The notes under the pieces: model-generated
Database searches by the model: none
Seen by the model: the letters and a program-made list of their open reading frames with translations, nothing else
Told to the model about the DNA's origin: nothing
NCBI RefSeq assembly: GCF_009727055.1
Contig: NC_052352.1
Span: forward strand, 22,600,620 to 22,664,619
DNA length: 64,000 nucleotides
Origin: Benincasa hispida
Lineage: Eukaryota > Streptophyta > Magnoliopsida > Cucurbitales > Cucurbitaceae
Reading direction: 5' to 3'
Made by a program: the position numbers and the translations under genes
Shown: positions 38,690 through 50,369 of the stretch, one piece after another
Numbering within the stretch: position 1 is the stretch's first letter
Layout of the letters: each line of letters begins with the position of its first letter

Positions 38690-39370
38690 ACATATAGATA
38701 TGTGTTTCAGTTGGTTTGTATATTACAATTGAGAATAATTTTGGGGGTGGGGGGAGGGGCGTTTCAGTTGAGTGTGTAAGATAGTTTGATTGTGTAAGTT
38801 AGTTTGTTTCAGTTGATTGTGTAAGTTAGTTTGTTTATTACAATTGAGAATAATTTTGGGGGGTGGGGGGAGAGGGGGTGTTTCAGTTGATTGTGTAGTT
38901 AGTCTATATGAGTTAGTTTGTTTGATTGTGTAAGTTAGTTTATTTCAGTTGATTGTGTAAGTTAGCTTGTTTATTACTAAGTTAGTTTGTTTATTACAAT
39001 TGAGAATGATTTTGGAGAGGGGAGTGTTTCAACTGATTGTGTAAGTTAGTTTGTTTGAGTTAGTTAGTTCGTTTCAGTTGATTGCATATCTATATTTAAA
39101 TACAAGTATGTTTAAGTTTAAGTTATAATTGAGTGAGTTTGTTGGGTTTATGATTGAGATAAGTTGGTTTATTTATGATTTAGGTAAGTTGGTTTTTAGG
39201 TTTGTTTATGATTGAGGTAAGTTGGTTTCTTGGTTTGTTTATGATTTAGGTAAGTTGGTTTGTTTATGATTGAGTTCAATTCATTAATGTTCTTAGTTGG
39301 TTTCTTGATTTTTTGGTTTGTTTATGAGTGAGGTAAGTTGGTTTGTTTAGTTGAGATTGGTATATAGTAT
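38690..39370. repeat. Tandem repeats with G-runs inside the CACTA element
   Basis: Repeated text GTTTCAGTTGATTGTGTAAG then TTAGTTTGTTTATTACAATT, followed by GAGAATAATTTTGGGGGGTG, occurs from about 38,740, 38,850 and 38,980, with units of about 110-130 bp. It continues as a shorter GTAAGTTGGTTTNTTTATGA repeat at 39,120-39,340. Noncoding; lies between the second transposase gene and the right subterminal array. Confidence 0.75.
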
Positions 39371-39779
39371 ATTGAGCATTAAACTTATTTAAATTTATAT
39401 TTTATAGGTATCTGGAGATTTTTGTTGAAGATGCATTTCTCGACAAGCGTATCTCGGCAAGTGTATTTTGGTTGTAGATTTTTGTTAATGTTATTTGGAT
39501 TTAGGAATTGTGCATCTCCCAATATGTACTTTATTATCATGTAATGTTTTTTTTTTAATTAAGAAATTGTGGATGTTATAGAAATTCTTGGATTAAGGTC
39601 GTAGATTCAAACATGTTTTCTATATATTATTAATTTATTATGGACATTTACTTCATTTTGGCAATCTTATTTCAGTTTGATTAATAAATGTAAGGTTCAA
39701 ACATGTATGACATTTGGATAAAAATAGATAAAAAAATAAAAATAAAAATAAATAGTATTTAAATCTGTTTTATTTATTT

Positions 39780-40170
39780 AAAGAAATCTCGACGGTAGAG
39801 GGGTTGGGCAAAGAACTCCCGATGGTGACTAGACACCATCGGGCTTTAAAGATATCCCGACGGTGGCTAGAGACCGTCGGGGTTACGGATATCACCTAAT
39901 GGTCCCTAACCGTTGGGCGATAGATATATCCCGACGGCCCACGTCCCCGTCGAGTGAAAGTAAAATACCCGATGACACCCTCACCGTCGAGATAAATCAC
40001 CTCATCCCGACAGTTCAAAGACCGTCGGACTAATAGTACCGGGTTATGCCTTTTTCCTGAAAAATTTCTTCAGGATCGGGGGAAAAGCCCCATCCTTCTC
40101 CGTCGAGATAATTATTTTTTTTGACGGTGTTCTTAGCTTCTGCCGATGATCCTCAGCGTCGGGATAAACC
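39780..40170. repeat. Right subterminal repeat array of the large CACTA element
   Basis: Paired CCGACGGT / ACCGTCGGG motifs recur about every 30-50 bp (for example ATCCCGACGGTGGCTAGAGA then CCGTCGGGG at about 39,853-39,880). Same core as the left array but shorter, as is common in En/Spm relatives. Confidence 0.8.
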
Positions 40171-40185
40171 CAAATTCTTGTAGTA

Positions 40186-40452
40186 TAAGTTTAATAAACT
40201 CTACTTCCACTGCTCCATAAGTTTTTATATTATGCTATTTACTTTCTACACTTTCTAAAAAAACTAAGTCAAGTTTTGAAAACTAAAAAAAAAAAAAAAA
40301 AATTAAAAAATAGAATAGCCTTTTGTTTTAAAAATTTGACTAGTCATTCAAATGATTTAATTTTTTTTAAATGTATATTTTAATTATTGAGTAATGATCA
40401 TGTTGACTAATTATATATACCGATAATCTTATGAGATATCAATTTTATTCTA

Positions 40453-40485
<33 letters not shown>

Positions 40486-42409
40486 TACGTATGTAATGTG
40501 TTTAGTTCATAAGTTCCAAACACTAAAGTGTTACATAATAAAAGTCTAATATATTTAATTTTATTGAGACTTTTCCAAATAGTGTGCAAATTTTGCATAT
40601 TATTTTAATCATGTGGATAAATTTGTTAACAATTTAAAAGTGCATCAAGTAAATTATTATTGAACTTCATCAGTGTTCCATAGTTTCATCTTTCCTAATT
40701 AAATATTTAATTTATTAGTTAAATTTTAAAAACAAAAACAACATTTTAAAAATCTCTCTTTTTCAAAATCTAACTTGGTTTTTCAATTACCTAACAAAAC
40801 AAATAAATTAGTAATATTTAAAAGCTCTAGTTATTAAATAAAGAATAAAAATTATTTTTTTTGTTGAAAAAATAATTGGTGAGACAGAGTTAAAACGAGA
40901 AGTTAGATTGTGAGTTACATGTGTCCGGCAGTTTTCTTCGATTCTACAATAACACATGTCAATGAAGGGGTAACATTTTTACGGATAATAACAAAGTATA
41001 TAATATCATTTAAAAAATATATAAATATGTATATAATATCATTTAAAAAAATATAAATATAACAAAATTTATCGACGATAAATTTCTATTGCTAAAATCA
41101 ATAATAAACTCTTACTAATGATATGATCTATACTGATAGAATATCTAAATTTTATTATATTTGTAGTTCTTTTTACATTATGTTATATTTGCTAATACTT
41201 TGAACTTGATTGCTATATTTATAATTGTCCCTAAAAATATCAACATCAACTTCAAATATATACACATATATATATTTTTTAAAAAGAATAATCCTACATA
41301 GTATGAATGTTTTTCTATGTTGTCCCAATTTACTATTCGTCACGTCAACAACTTTTAAAGAATGATGAAGTCCACCATCATTAAGGAGAAAAATTTCTTG
41401 ATACATCTCCAGTTATATTCATCTTTGTGCAGTACTTTATTTAAGTGTTTAATCACAAATTGTCAAGTAGTAATTTTTTTCTTTTTTTTACTTTCTAATT
41501 TAAGAGAATCAAGTACGAGCTATACCTAATTATTATTCTTAAAAAAAATATTTATGATAACAGACTTTTAATATGAAAAAATGACATATAGGATTGGCAC
41601 GTAGTACTAGAAATAATTATTTATACACCCTTTCTAATGGCATTCATAACAAAACTTTACCCTTTTTTTTTTTCTTCTTCCTTATCCACAACTTATATCT
41701 TATTAGTTTCTTTTGGGAATGATATCAGTGGCAGGATAAAGTTGGGAATATACCCTATTTCTCCATTATTCGGTATGACTACTTATGTGAAGAATCTCCC
41801 TTTTAAGTAGTTTTGTTGAGGTTAAATTATGTAAAATACAAATTTCTTAGATTTTGAATTATTATTATTATTATTATTATTGTAGCTTTAGGAGTACTTT
41901 GAAATCATTCTAAAAATTACCTCGGAATTTTTCCGCTGAAGTGAATAATGAAAATTAATGTGACAATTAATGTGTGTAAAAATTGAAAAGTGTACTTAAA
42001 ATCATTTACAATATTATTATTTCAACTACATAGATGATAGAATCATTTTTATCATTAATTTCAATTTATAAAAAATATCGCATCATTTTCAAAATAATTT
42101 TTTCACGTCAATTTACGTGAACATTGTAAGTGACGTCACATTTGATTTATTATTTTTTCATACATTAATTGTGGTGTCAACTTTCATTGTTATTTTAATA
42201 GTAAACTTGTATGGTGGTAATTTTTTTTTAAAAGCTATTTCAAATTTTAAAAGTTAAAAATAAAATGTTTTGGAAATTGGAAGGCATAATTATTAAAATT
42301 TATTTGAAAATTTAAAGGTACTTTTGTATAATCTAATTTTTTTAAAAAATAAAAATCAAAATCAAGAAACAACAAATATTTGAAAACTCAAAAGATAGAA
42401 ACGAATTTG
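40186..42409. other. Intergenic, no gene seen
   Basis: AT-rich, with a (TA)n followed by (CA)/(CGTA) tract at 40,457-40,495 and an ATT tract at 41,863-41,882. No supported reading frame. Confidence 0.5.
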
Positions 42410-43267
42410 GGACCTTTAATATTAATATTGTTGTTTTTAAAACTTATTAGAGAAATATTCTTGTTTTGAAACTTATTAGAGAAATATTGTTGTTTTGGGA
42501 ATTCGAGGCTAGAGGTTGAACGTTGAGAACTCGACTAATGTGGAGGTCGAACGTTGAGAACTCGACGAACAAAGAAAAACTTGGAAACAATACATAGGCC
42601 GAAACTTCAACCCTCGACAAGGGAAATCTCATGAATCTCGCTTAGGTTGTCAAAGGTTGAAGTTTCGACACACATCCACCCTCGAGATTGCAGGTTTATT
42701 ACTTTTTTTTTTCCCTTATAGAGGAAATAAAGTAATGAGATGGTATACTATATGTATCTGTGTACTCGAGCTGCTTCTAACAATCTATGCATTTTGTTAT
42801 CATTTCGAATTAAATGGAGGCTTGTGGGATTGACGTGAGGGGATAAGGATGGCTATATTTCTGAGCGAACTCTAGACGAATATGAAGCGCATGGATACAA
42901 GTTATGCCTTGGAATGAAAGACAATTCTGAATTAGCTTTGTCTATGAACAAAATTTTGTATATTAGGTTGTCGAAGGTTACACACATGTCGAAACTTCAA
43001 AGCGATTAAGGAGATAAGTGGGCTGAAGCAGATTAAGGAGAGAATGAGATTCAAAGCAAGAAAGAAGTGAGAGAGCGAGATGACTAATCTGACTAACATT
43101 GGACTTGGTAAAATGAAATGGTTGAATAATTGAAAAATGAGATTATTCAGGAATCACATTGAATGCTAAGATTACGCATTGAGTTTTTGGTAGTAGATCC
43201 ATAATAAAAAAAGTGTTTGTGGTTGTTCCAGAAGAAATGAAAGCTAGTAATCATTAATGGAAAAATA

Positions 43268-43368
43268 ACAACAATAACGAGAGCGAAAGCGCGAGAGCGA
43301 GAAAGTGAGATCTTAGGAGGGAGCGAGACTGAGAGAGCAAGATTTTAGGAGAGAGCGAGAGTCTTCAC
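43268..43368. repeat. GAGCGA-type hexamer tract, left side of MULE
   Basis: Repeated GAGAGCGA/GCGAGA units (such as GAGAGCGAGAAAGTGAGATC, then GGGAGCGAGACTGAGAGAGC). Complementary in sequence and orientation to the TCGCTC tract at 46,237-46,420. Confidence 0.75.
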
Positions 43369-43419
43369 TTTATTTGAACTTTTCATAGAAATATATATAA
43401 AAAAAAAAAAAAGAGAAAA

Positions 43420-43722
43420 AAGAGCTAATAATCATACTATAATTGAATATATTAGATTATTAAACTATAATTGAATAATCATTAGACAATAAATTGAATA
43501 TATTAGATTATTAAACTATAATTGAATAATCATTAGACAACAAATAGAATATATTAGATTATTAAACTATAATTGAATTATCATTAGACAACAAATAGAA
43601 TATATTAGATTATTATACTATAATTGAATAATCATTAGACAACAAATTGAATATATTAGATTATTATACATAATTGAATAATCATTAGAGAATAAATTGA
43701 ATATATTAGATTATTATAATGT
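43420..43722. repeat. 51-bp tandem repeat, nearly six copies
   Basis: The unit starts at 43,442, 43,493, 43,544, 43,595, 43,646 and 43,696 (the last step is 50). Core text: ATTGAATATATTAGATTATT, then AAACTATAATTGAATAATC, then ATTAGACAACAA. Copies differ at only a few positions, so the array is young or homogenised. Confidence 0.93.
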
Positions 43723-43851
43723 AAAATTTTGATTTATAAAAAAACAGAATTGAATATATAGTAATTATTATAAAAAAATTGAATATACAATAAATTATTT
43801 AAAAAAATTGAATATACAATAAAAATAATATATAATAAAAAAATTATTTAT

Positions 43852-44260
43852 TATTCAATCCTTAACTATCTGGAGCCCATCTAGTAACGAAAGACACTTC
43901 CTTTGATTATGTCCTAACTGGTTACAAAATCCACATCGTTGTCGAGTGGCTGGTTCTGTCAATCCATCTCGTTGTGATAACGTGAACTTTTCGGTCTACA
44001 AGGTCTTCTCAACAACGATGGATCAGGATGTAAGACGGACATATCAGGTGCGTGATCCAGTAATTTCATGCGGTACAGGTTGAAATTGAGGAGAGTAACA
44101 TTCAGCATACGTTGACAATTTGTAGTAGTCCTCAATAAATATCTTCGTAGTTCATGTTAAAATGTGAGCAAACGGCCATAAAATGCGAGCATGGAATGCC
44201 GAATGCTTGCCACTTGTTACATGAACAGTACACTATCACTCTACAAGACATAGAAGTGTA
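43852..44260 (-). pseudogene. MULE transposase (MURA) C-terminal remnant: SWIM region and CCHC knuckle
   Basis: The minus strand reads from about 44,260 leftward: a SWIM-like stretch with SGKHSAFHARILWPFAH, then FIEDYYKLSTYAECYSPQFQ, then PATRQRCGFCNQLGHNQRKC, a CCHC zinc knuckle, ending near LLDGLQIVK. This is the usual tail of Mutator transposases. The catalytic domain is missing: immediately upstream the sequence switches to plus-strand PMD text. Frameshifts and stops occur (for example in the 43,970-44,060 stretch). Confidence 0.8.
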
Positions 44261-46020
44261 CACTATCACCTACAAATTGTCAACGTATGTTGAATGTTAC
44301 TCTCCTCAATCATCTATCACAGCCTTGGTCGAGAATGGAGGCCCGAGATGCATATATTCCATATGTCTGTTGGAGAGTGCACTATCACTCTACAAGACAT
44401 AGAAGTTTGTTGGGGTTATTGTTGACGGTGAGCCGATCACAGAAGTGATGTACGATGATTGGTTAGAAGTTTGTCACTGTACCTCGGTGAAACCCCACTT
44501 GCTGATAAGATTAAAGGATCGAGGTTAAGTTTAATATGGTTAAGAACACAATTTCGTGAGTTCACAGATGATGCAGACGAGGAAACCGTCATAAGATATG
44601 CGCGAGCATATATACTACAAAGATGGGTGGAAGTCTGTTTTCAAATAAATCAAGTCATTTTGTTCACTTGATGTTCCTGCCACTGAGGTTCGAGAGATAG
44701 CTGGGCCTCTCATACTTTTGCAACTATGGGCTTGGGAGCGATTTCCAACAATGGCTCCACAGCTACATCATGTTAATGACGCTCAATTAGTTAGACGAGT
44801 CTACGTTCTCGGTATGTTGTTTTAATTCAATTTATATTTTATATCTCTGATCTAGTTAATTTAAATTTTAAATTATCAATTTAAAAATTTAGGTGAGAGA
44901 CAAATTTTGTGTGACTAGGACAACCACACATGTAACCAGTATATATATTATTTTGATCTGCTTCAACCTGAACAGGTACATTACACTAAACCTAATTGAT
45001 TATTTTATTCACATTTTTATGATATTGTCTTTAATATTCTCTAATATAATATTTTGTGTTTCAGGTTATTTGGGAGCCGTACAAAATTATTGTGCATACT
45101 TTGCCTAATTTTTGTACGAATGGTCAAAACATATGGCGGACGATGAGTCCTCTCATATGTTTTCACATTGGTAAGTGGCATCTTCCTGACAGAGTGATGA
45201 GACAATTCGGTTTTCAGCAGGATGTCCCATCGCCTTGTAATACTGAACCCGTACTGCATGATATTGACCTAAGGACTGGAGATTGATCCGAAAAAGTTGC
45301 ACATTTAGTAATGTGATGGCACTATCGTGCAAGGTTTAATGCAGTAGGGTTTTTCTTGAACAGTTTGGCACAGATGTCATTCTAAGAATATATTCATGGT
45401 TATAATAATATCACAAGGTACTACGTCACTCGCCTGGGAGCAGCTGTGGGTCATCTGGTAAATGAATGAATATTATCTAATTTTTAATTTAAATATTTTT
45501 AAATATTGTCTAATTGTTTTATAATTCACATAGATCGAAACAACAGTAGACTCTGTGAGGTTGTGAATGATCCGAACTAGGTTCTTGCTATATGTAGTGA
45601 CAACCAAAGCTATATGGAGGAAATTCATATATGTACGATATACCTATTGTTCCTCCACCAACTCCTAGACGTAGAGGACCTGTTCGGGAAGAGGATGAGT
45701 TTGATGAGGTTGCACATAATGTGAAAGAGTTGCCCCTTATACGCAGACGTAGAGTCAAACTGGTTATGTTAGTCCGGTGTTGATGATGTTAGCATTTGTT
45801 CAAGACATTATGACTCATAAGCTAGTCCTTCGTCTTCATACGTGCATGGACATGGTCGGGTCGTGAAAGCATAATGAATATTTATATTATGAAGCGCTTG
45901 CAGAGGTACCAAAGCAACATCAAGAAGAACCCGAGCAACCTCAAGTTCGAAATCGACAACGACAACCAGCTCAAAATCGACGACGTCCACCTTGGGACAC
46001 ATTGATTTTTGTAATTATTT
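44219..46020 (+). pseudogene. Plant mobile domain (MAIN-like) gene remnant
   Basis: Plus-strand fragments of a PMD protein in order: [84 protein letters not shown], then WRTMSPLICFHIGKWHLPDR, RQFGFQQDVPSPCNTEPVLH, YYVTRLGAAVGHL, and a Gln/Arg/Pro-rich C-terminal tail ending PPWDT near 46,003. Host MAIN/MAIL proteins help keep heterochromatin silent, and their domain is often found inside MULEs. Short introns with plausible sites interrupt it (44,813-44,892, 44,976-45,063). Several frameshifts and stops mean no full product. The first PMD block is present twice (44,219 and 44,370). Confidence 0.82.
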
Positions 46021-46236
46021 TTATATAAATGAGATATTTAATTTAAATTTTTTTTAATTTCATGAGTTATTATTTTTAAAAATTTATGTTTTTAGAGTTC
46101 AAATAAAATAATAAAATATTTTTAGAAATTTTTATAAAATAGAAAAATAAAAAAAAAAAAAAAGAAATAAAGGATTAGAAAGAGAAGGTGAAATGGGTAA
46201 TAATTAAAAAGGAAAAAAAAAGAAATTTGTACGGTA

Positions 46237-46420
46237 TTCTCGCTCTCTATCAAAATTCGCTATCTCGCTCTCGCTCTCGCTCACGCCCTTGCCACGCCCT
46301 CGCCCATGCCCATGCCCACGCTCACGCCTCGCTCTCGCTCGCGCTCACGCCCACACCCACGCTCTCGCTCAAAATCCCGCTCTCGCTCTCGCTCAAAATC
46401 TCTTTCTCTATAATCTCGCT
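46237..46420. repeat. TCGCTC-type hexamer tract, right side of MULE
   Basis: Long CT/CG-rich run of CTCGCTCTCGCTCACGCC and CCCATGCCCACGCTCACGCC variants. Inverse in strand to the GAGCGA tract near 43.3 kb, consistent with both being subterminal parts of the same element. A frame of 96 codons through it is a repeat artefact (Ser/Arg/Ala/His). Confidence 0.8.
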
Positions 46421-46830
46421 CTCAAATTTGATTGGAAATTCAGTGGCAAAAAGAAGGAGATTCATTAGCTCTTATTAGTCAGACTTGCTGAGATGACAGA
46501 ATCCGTAAAAATTATTCAATAAACTTTGGAAGAAATTCTAGGGGGATCTTATGAAAATTTAGAAATACGATCTTTTGATAGAGAAAGGTCTCCGGAATGA
46601 TAATTAAACAGACTCAATAATAATGTTAGGAAGGGCAAGGTCGAGGGTTCAAAGTTCAACATACAAGTGAAAGGAAGGTCGAGGGTTCAAAATTCGACCT
46701 ATCTAGGTCGAATTTTCAACCCTCGACTTACCCTCGACTTATTTAAAAAAAAAAACAATATTTTTACAAATAGTTTGAAAACAATAATATTTTCTTAAAT
46801 AGTTTTTAAAAGGACAATATGCTTTTTAAT

Positions 46831-49160
46831 TTTCCCAACGAAGTTGAGGTTAAATTCCATCATGAAAAAGTTCCATGATTTTTTTTTTTTGTCTGCCCCT
46901 AACCTTACTTTAATGTTTAAAGAAATATCTTATCTTTTTTTAATACAATATAGGTAGAATCATTTGAATTATAAATCTTTTGGTCACTAATAAGTTCTCA
47001 TGTCAGTTGAACTACATTCATATTGATAAATATTTTATATCAAACTCGATCTCATGAAATTTTTAGATAATTATTCTCAAATCGATTAAAGTTTAACATT
47101 TCTTAGATTTCTCTTCGTTTGATAATTATTTCATTTTTTAAATTTGTATTTTTCTTACAACTTCTCATCTTTTTTACTGAATATTTAAAATTTAAATTAA
47201 ATTCCAAGTACAGAAAAAAAATAAAACTACCTTATTTAATTAGCAAAACTCTATTTAATTTTTGAAAATACTCCTAAAAATTAGATGACAAGACCAAAAA
47301 AAATGTTATTATACAAGAACTTAGATAATTGTTTTTCTTCTTCTTTTTCTAATCTTGGGAAGAGCCATAAGATCCTAACCCATTCATACTGCTTTACTCT
47401 TTAATTTTCATTTTCTTTTTCCCCCCCCCCCCCTTTTTTTTTTTTATGGTTTTAAGCTATGAAGTACGGCAAAAAATCCGTATAGATATGTATCAAATTT
47501 CGATACTTCACTCATCTAATTTTTCAACCAAACCTACGGCCTATTCAGAAATTTATTATCTCATTCAAAACTAAAAATAATAATAATAATAAAAGACCAA
47601 ACCATAGAATCGATAATCTTCATATTCACGTTTGAATCCTTACAGAGTCCCGCAAAATATAACCAACTTGAATATCTTCAACAATTTAACGAATAAGTTC
47701 TTCATTTATCTTCATATTTCTCTCCCTAATCTTCTCATTTTTCTCTAAACAATTTGAGTCATTTCTTTTATAACATTTTATTGATTATTGTACTTTAACA
47801 TCTCAGTTGTTGCTTTTTATATTGTATTTCAATATTTGTATTGTATTTTGTATTATGTTAAATTTATCCTATATCCTAGATTCTTATATATATATAATGT
47901 ATTTTCAACGTATCAATATCTTAGTTTTTTTAGAAACAGACGTATTATTCTATTCTATCTATTCATATCTTGTATTCGTATATTTCATAGATTTTAGGCA
48001 TGCTTTAATATTTAATTAATCCAATTCAAGGTGTCACCATCCCATGAAAGGAAAAGTCATAATTAACCCTTAAGCACGCGTGATTTTGATGTGGAATCTA
48101 CATACCTTAGTATTATCCATACTTTTCTCCTAAATATATTGAGTATAATGGGGATTCTTTGCATTTTACCATTATTTAACTATAAAACATTATAGTTTTT
48201 TTTTTATTTAATTTTATACAACTGCATAGAAAAGAATATTAATTTGAAATTTTGATTGTTTTATTAATGTTTAGATTTTACTCATCTTGGCATTTGAGTG
48301 TAAGAAGAACCTTATAATATAAAAGAAAAAAAAAACTAATTTTAATTTGTTGAAGCCGTCTAATTTTGTAAATAAATTGGATAAATAAATATATGTAAAT
48401 ATAGGTAAAAAGTTTATTTAATGTAATTCCTTTTACGAGAATTCAGTTGGTCCACCCCAAGCCCAATGGACCTCCCAAATTGGAACAACCCAAATTATCA
48501 CTTCTTTCTACTTTATATAAGGCAATTGCACCGAGTAATACTTTTAGGGTTAATAATCAAGTGTATAATAACATATTTAAAGAATTGTAAATATAGTAAA
48601 ATTTAACATTATCACTAGTAAACTATTATTATTAGTGATATGATCTATCATTGGTAGACTTATAGGGTTAAATATATATATAATACTTCTCGAGGGGATA
48701 TGCACCAGAAAAGTTAGTCAAAATTCAAAAGCCCTAATTGCAGAAAGCAAATTATTTACCTTTTTTGAGAAGTTTACGTGTTTTTTTCTTTTTTATTATG
48801 AAGTTTACGTGTTAGTGTTAGATTAAGGGTGAATTATGGATCATTTTAAATATTATTATACAATATGATAAAAATTAAAAAGAGAAGCTACATCACCAAA
48901 AGTAACCTAAATTAAAGCTTAGCAATTAGGTATTGAAAGCTTTTATCTTTCCCCTTTCAAAAGGTTTCAACACTCCATTAACTTATATAAAGACATTTAA
49001 TATATAATAATTTGAATCATGAAAAAGGGATTAAAGATCTCATTTAACTATGATTTTATATCATTTAATGCCTCATTGCTTTGTCATTCATGTGTTGGTT
49101 AATGTGACAAATAATGCAGATCCTACTTTTATTTTTTTTTTATTTGAAAAAAAAACATCT
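46831..49160. other. Intergenic, no gene seen
   Basis: AT-rich. A 13-base C run followed by T run at about 47,421-47,445 is notable only as a sequencing-difficult site. No family-like frames. Confidence 0.5.
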
Positions 49161-49164
49161 TTTT

Positions 49165-49795
49165 ATCATAAATTTTAGGTCTAATTTTGATTTGTTCTCT
49201 AAACTTCAAAAAGATTACTTGTTTAGTTTATAGGTTTCAAAATATCATAGTTTTATCCTTTAAATTTGAATTTTGTTTCAATTTAGTCTTTATATTCCAA
49301 GATCTACATTTTTAACCTCGAATTTTCACTAAAAACTCACTCTCCATTTTTATTGTTATTGTCTATCAATCAATTTAAAAGAATTATAATTAACTAAGTT
49401 CACTATTTTTTATTACTATTAAAATTAAATTTAAAATTTTATTTCATAATTATTGTAAATTGATTAATAAACATGAATTCTAATGACTTAAAGTGAGTAT
49501 TGGATGAAAAATCGATGTTAAGTGTAAATCTTGAAAATTAAGGATCAAATAGAAACTAACTCAAATCTCAAGGCTAGTATTGTAATATTTAATTTGAAAC
49601 CTAGATATAAAATTGAAACAAAACTCAAAACTTAAGAAATAAATGCGTAACATTTTGAAACATGTATACTAAATTAAAACAAAACTCAAAACTCATAATA
49701 AATGTGTAACATTTTGAAACCTAAAAATTAAATGAAAACTAGATTGAAAAGCTAGAAACCAAAAATATATTTTTTTCCTTTTTATTTTTACTTGC
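49165..49795. repeat. Imperfect fold-back sequence
   Basis: The left part has GGTTTCAAAATATCATAG and TTTTGTTTCAATTTAGTC; the right part has CTAAATTAAAACAAAACTC and AACATTTTGAAACC, roughly the complement, repeated more than once in the right arm. A related single arm occurs at about 4210-4350. Ends not resolved. Confidence 0.5.
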
Positions 49796-49877
49796 TAAGG
49801 TCTCAAATTTCGGTTTAGTCAATTTATTTTAAGTCCAAATTATGGTGGCTACGGACCTAATTTTCCTCCCTTTTCCC

Positions 49878-50278
49878 TGTTAGGTACATATTAGTTTATT
49901 GTGTTAGTCTTTGATTTTTTGCATTGTTCGACAAAGATAATTGTGAATGTATTTTTGCTAGGAATATTTCCATATTTACTTTGTATATTATTAGAAAATA
50001 TATTTCCATAATTACTTTGTATATTTGTTCATTTGTGTATTTTAATGCCTATTTTAGTTTTCACCAAAATTTAGCTGAAATTTGTATATTCTTCTCATTC
50101 TAAATGAAAATTCAAGGAAACAGTTTATTAGTTGGTTTTTTATTTGTTATTTATTTACGATTTATGTTTCTTAAGTGGTGCGTTTGAAGCCACTCTACAT
50201 CGTGTATAAATATGTACAATTATCAATGAATTAGAAAATGAGAAGTATTATTTTATTCTCCCCAAATTACCGTTATTA
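49878..50278 (+). repeat. Copia 5' LTR (about 400 bp)
   Basis: Starts TGTTAGGTACATATTAG at 49,878 and runs to just before TGGTATCAGAACGA at 50,279, a primer-binding site matching the initiator-Met tRNA type used by Copia elements. A TATA-like GTATAAATATG lies at about 50,200-50,212 within it. The terminal CA is not preserved. Gag follows downstream in the same orientation. Confidence 0.7.
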
Positions 50279-50369
50279 TGGTATCAGAACGATTTTAACC
50301 CTCTTCTTCCGCATACATTTTATCAATGAATTAGAAAATGAGAAGTATTTCACCGATTTTAACCCTCTT

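Larger units (their letters stand above)
30941..40185 (+). mobile_element. Large CACTA (En/Spm) transposon with decayed TNP2 and Transposase_24 genes
   Basis: A 9,245-bp element. Left end CACTATAAGAATTTTGGTT; right end AACCCAAATTCTTGTAGTA, the inverse with the terminal G changed to A. TAA is duplicated on both sides (30,938-30,940 and 40,186-40,188). Dense CCGACGGT/ACCGTCGG motifs in both orientations fill the first 900 bp and the last 400 bp. Both genes typical of autonomous CACTA elements are present on the plus strand in the usual order, but neither is intact. Mutations across the coding regions indicate an old, immobile copy. Confidence 0.95.
42410..46830. mobile_element. Mutator-like element (MULE) carrying a plant-mobile-domain gene remnant
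   Basis: The ends are imperfect long inverted repeats. Left (about 42,423-42,560): ATTGTTGTTTTNAAACTTAT, GAGAAATATTGTTGTTTT, then TCGAG and GTCGAACGTTGAG. Right (about 46,640-46,810), read in reverse: TTAAGAAAATATTATTGTTT, CAAACTATT, AAAATATTGTTTT, then GTCGAGGGT. Inside these are inverted GAGCGA/TCGCTC hexamer tracts, a minus-strand MURA C-terminal remnant and a plus-strand PMD remnant. The combination of MURA with PMD genes is known for a class of plant MULEs. The 9-bp target duplication was not identified, so the ends are approximate. Confidence 0.7.

Noticed and set aside
43420..43722. Regular 51-bp repeats as a possible CRISPR array
   Set aside because: Units are contiguous with no unique spacers, AT-rich, and in plant DNA; a plain tandem repeat.
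46188..46478. Ser/Arg/His/Ala-rich open frame of 96 codons
   Set aside because: It is the TCGCTC hexamer tract read in frame; simple-repeat artefact.
47421..47445. Long C run followed by T run
   Set aside because: Homopolymer with no structure around it; likely slippage or base-calling noise.
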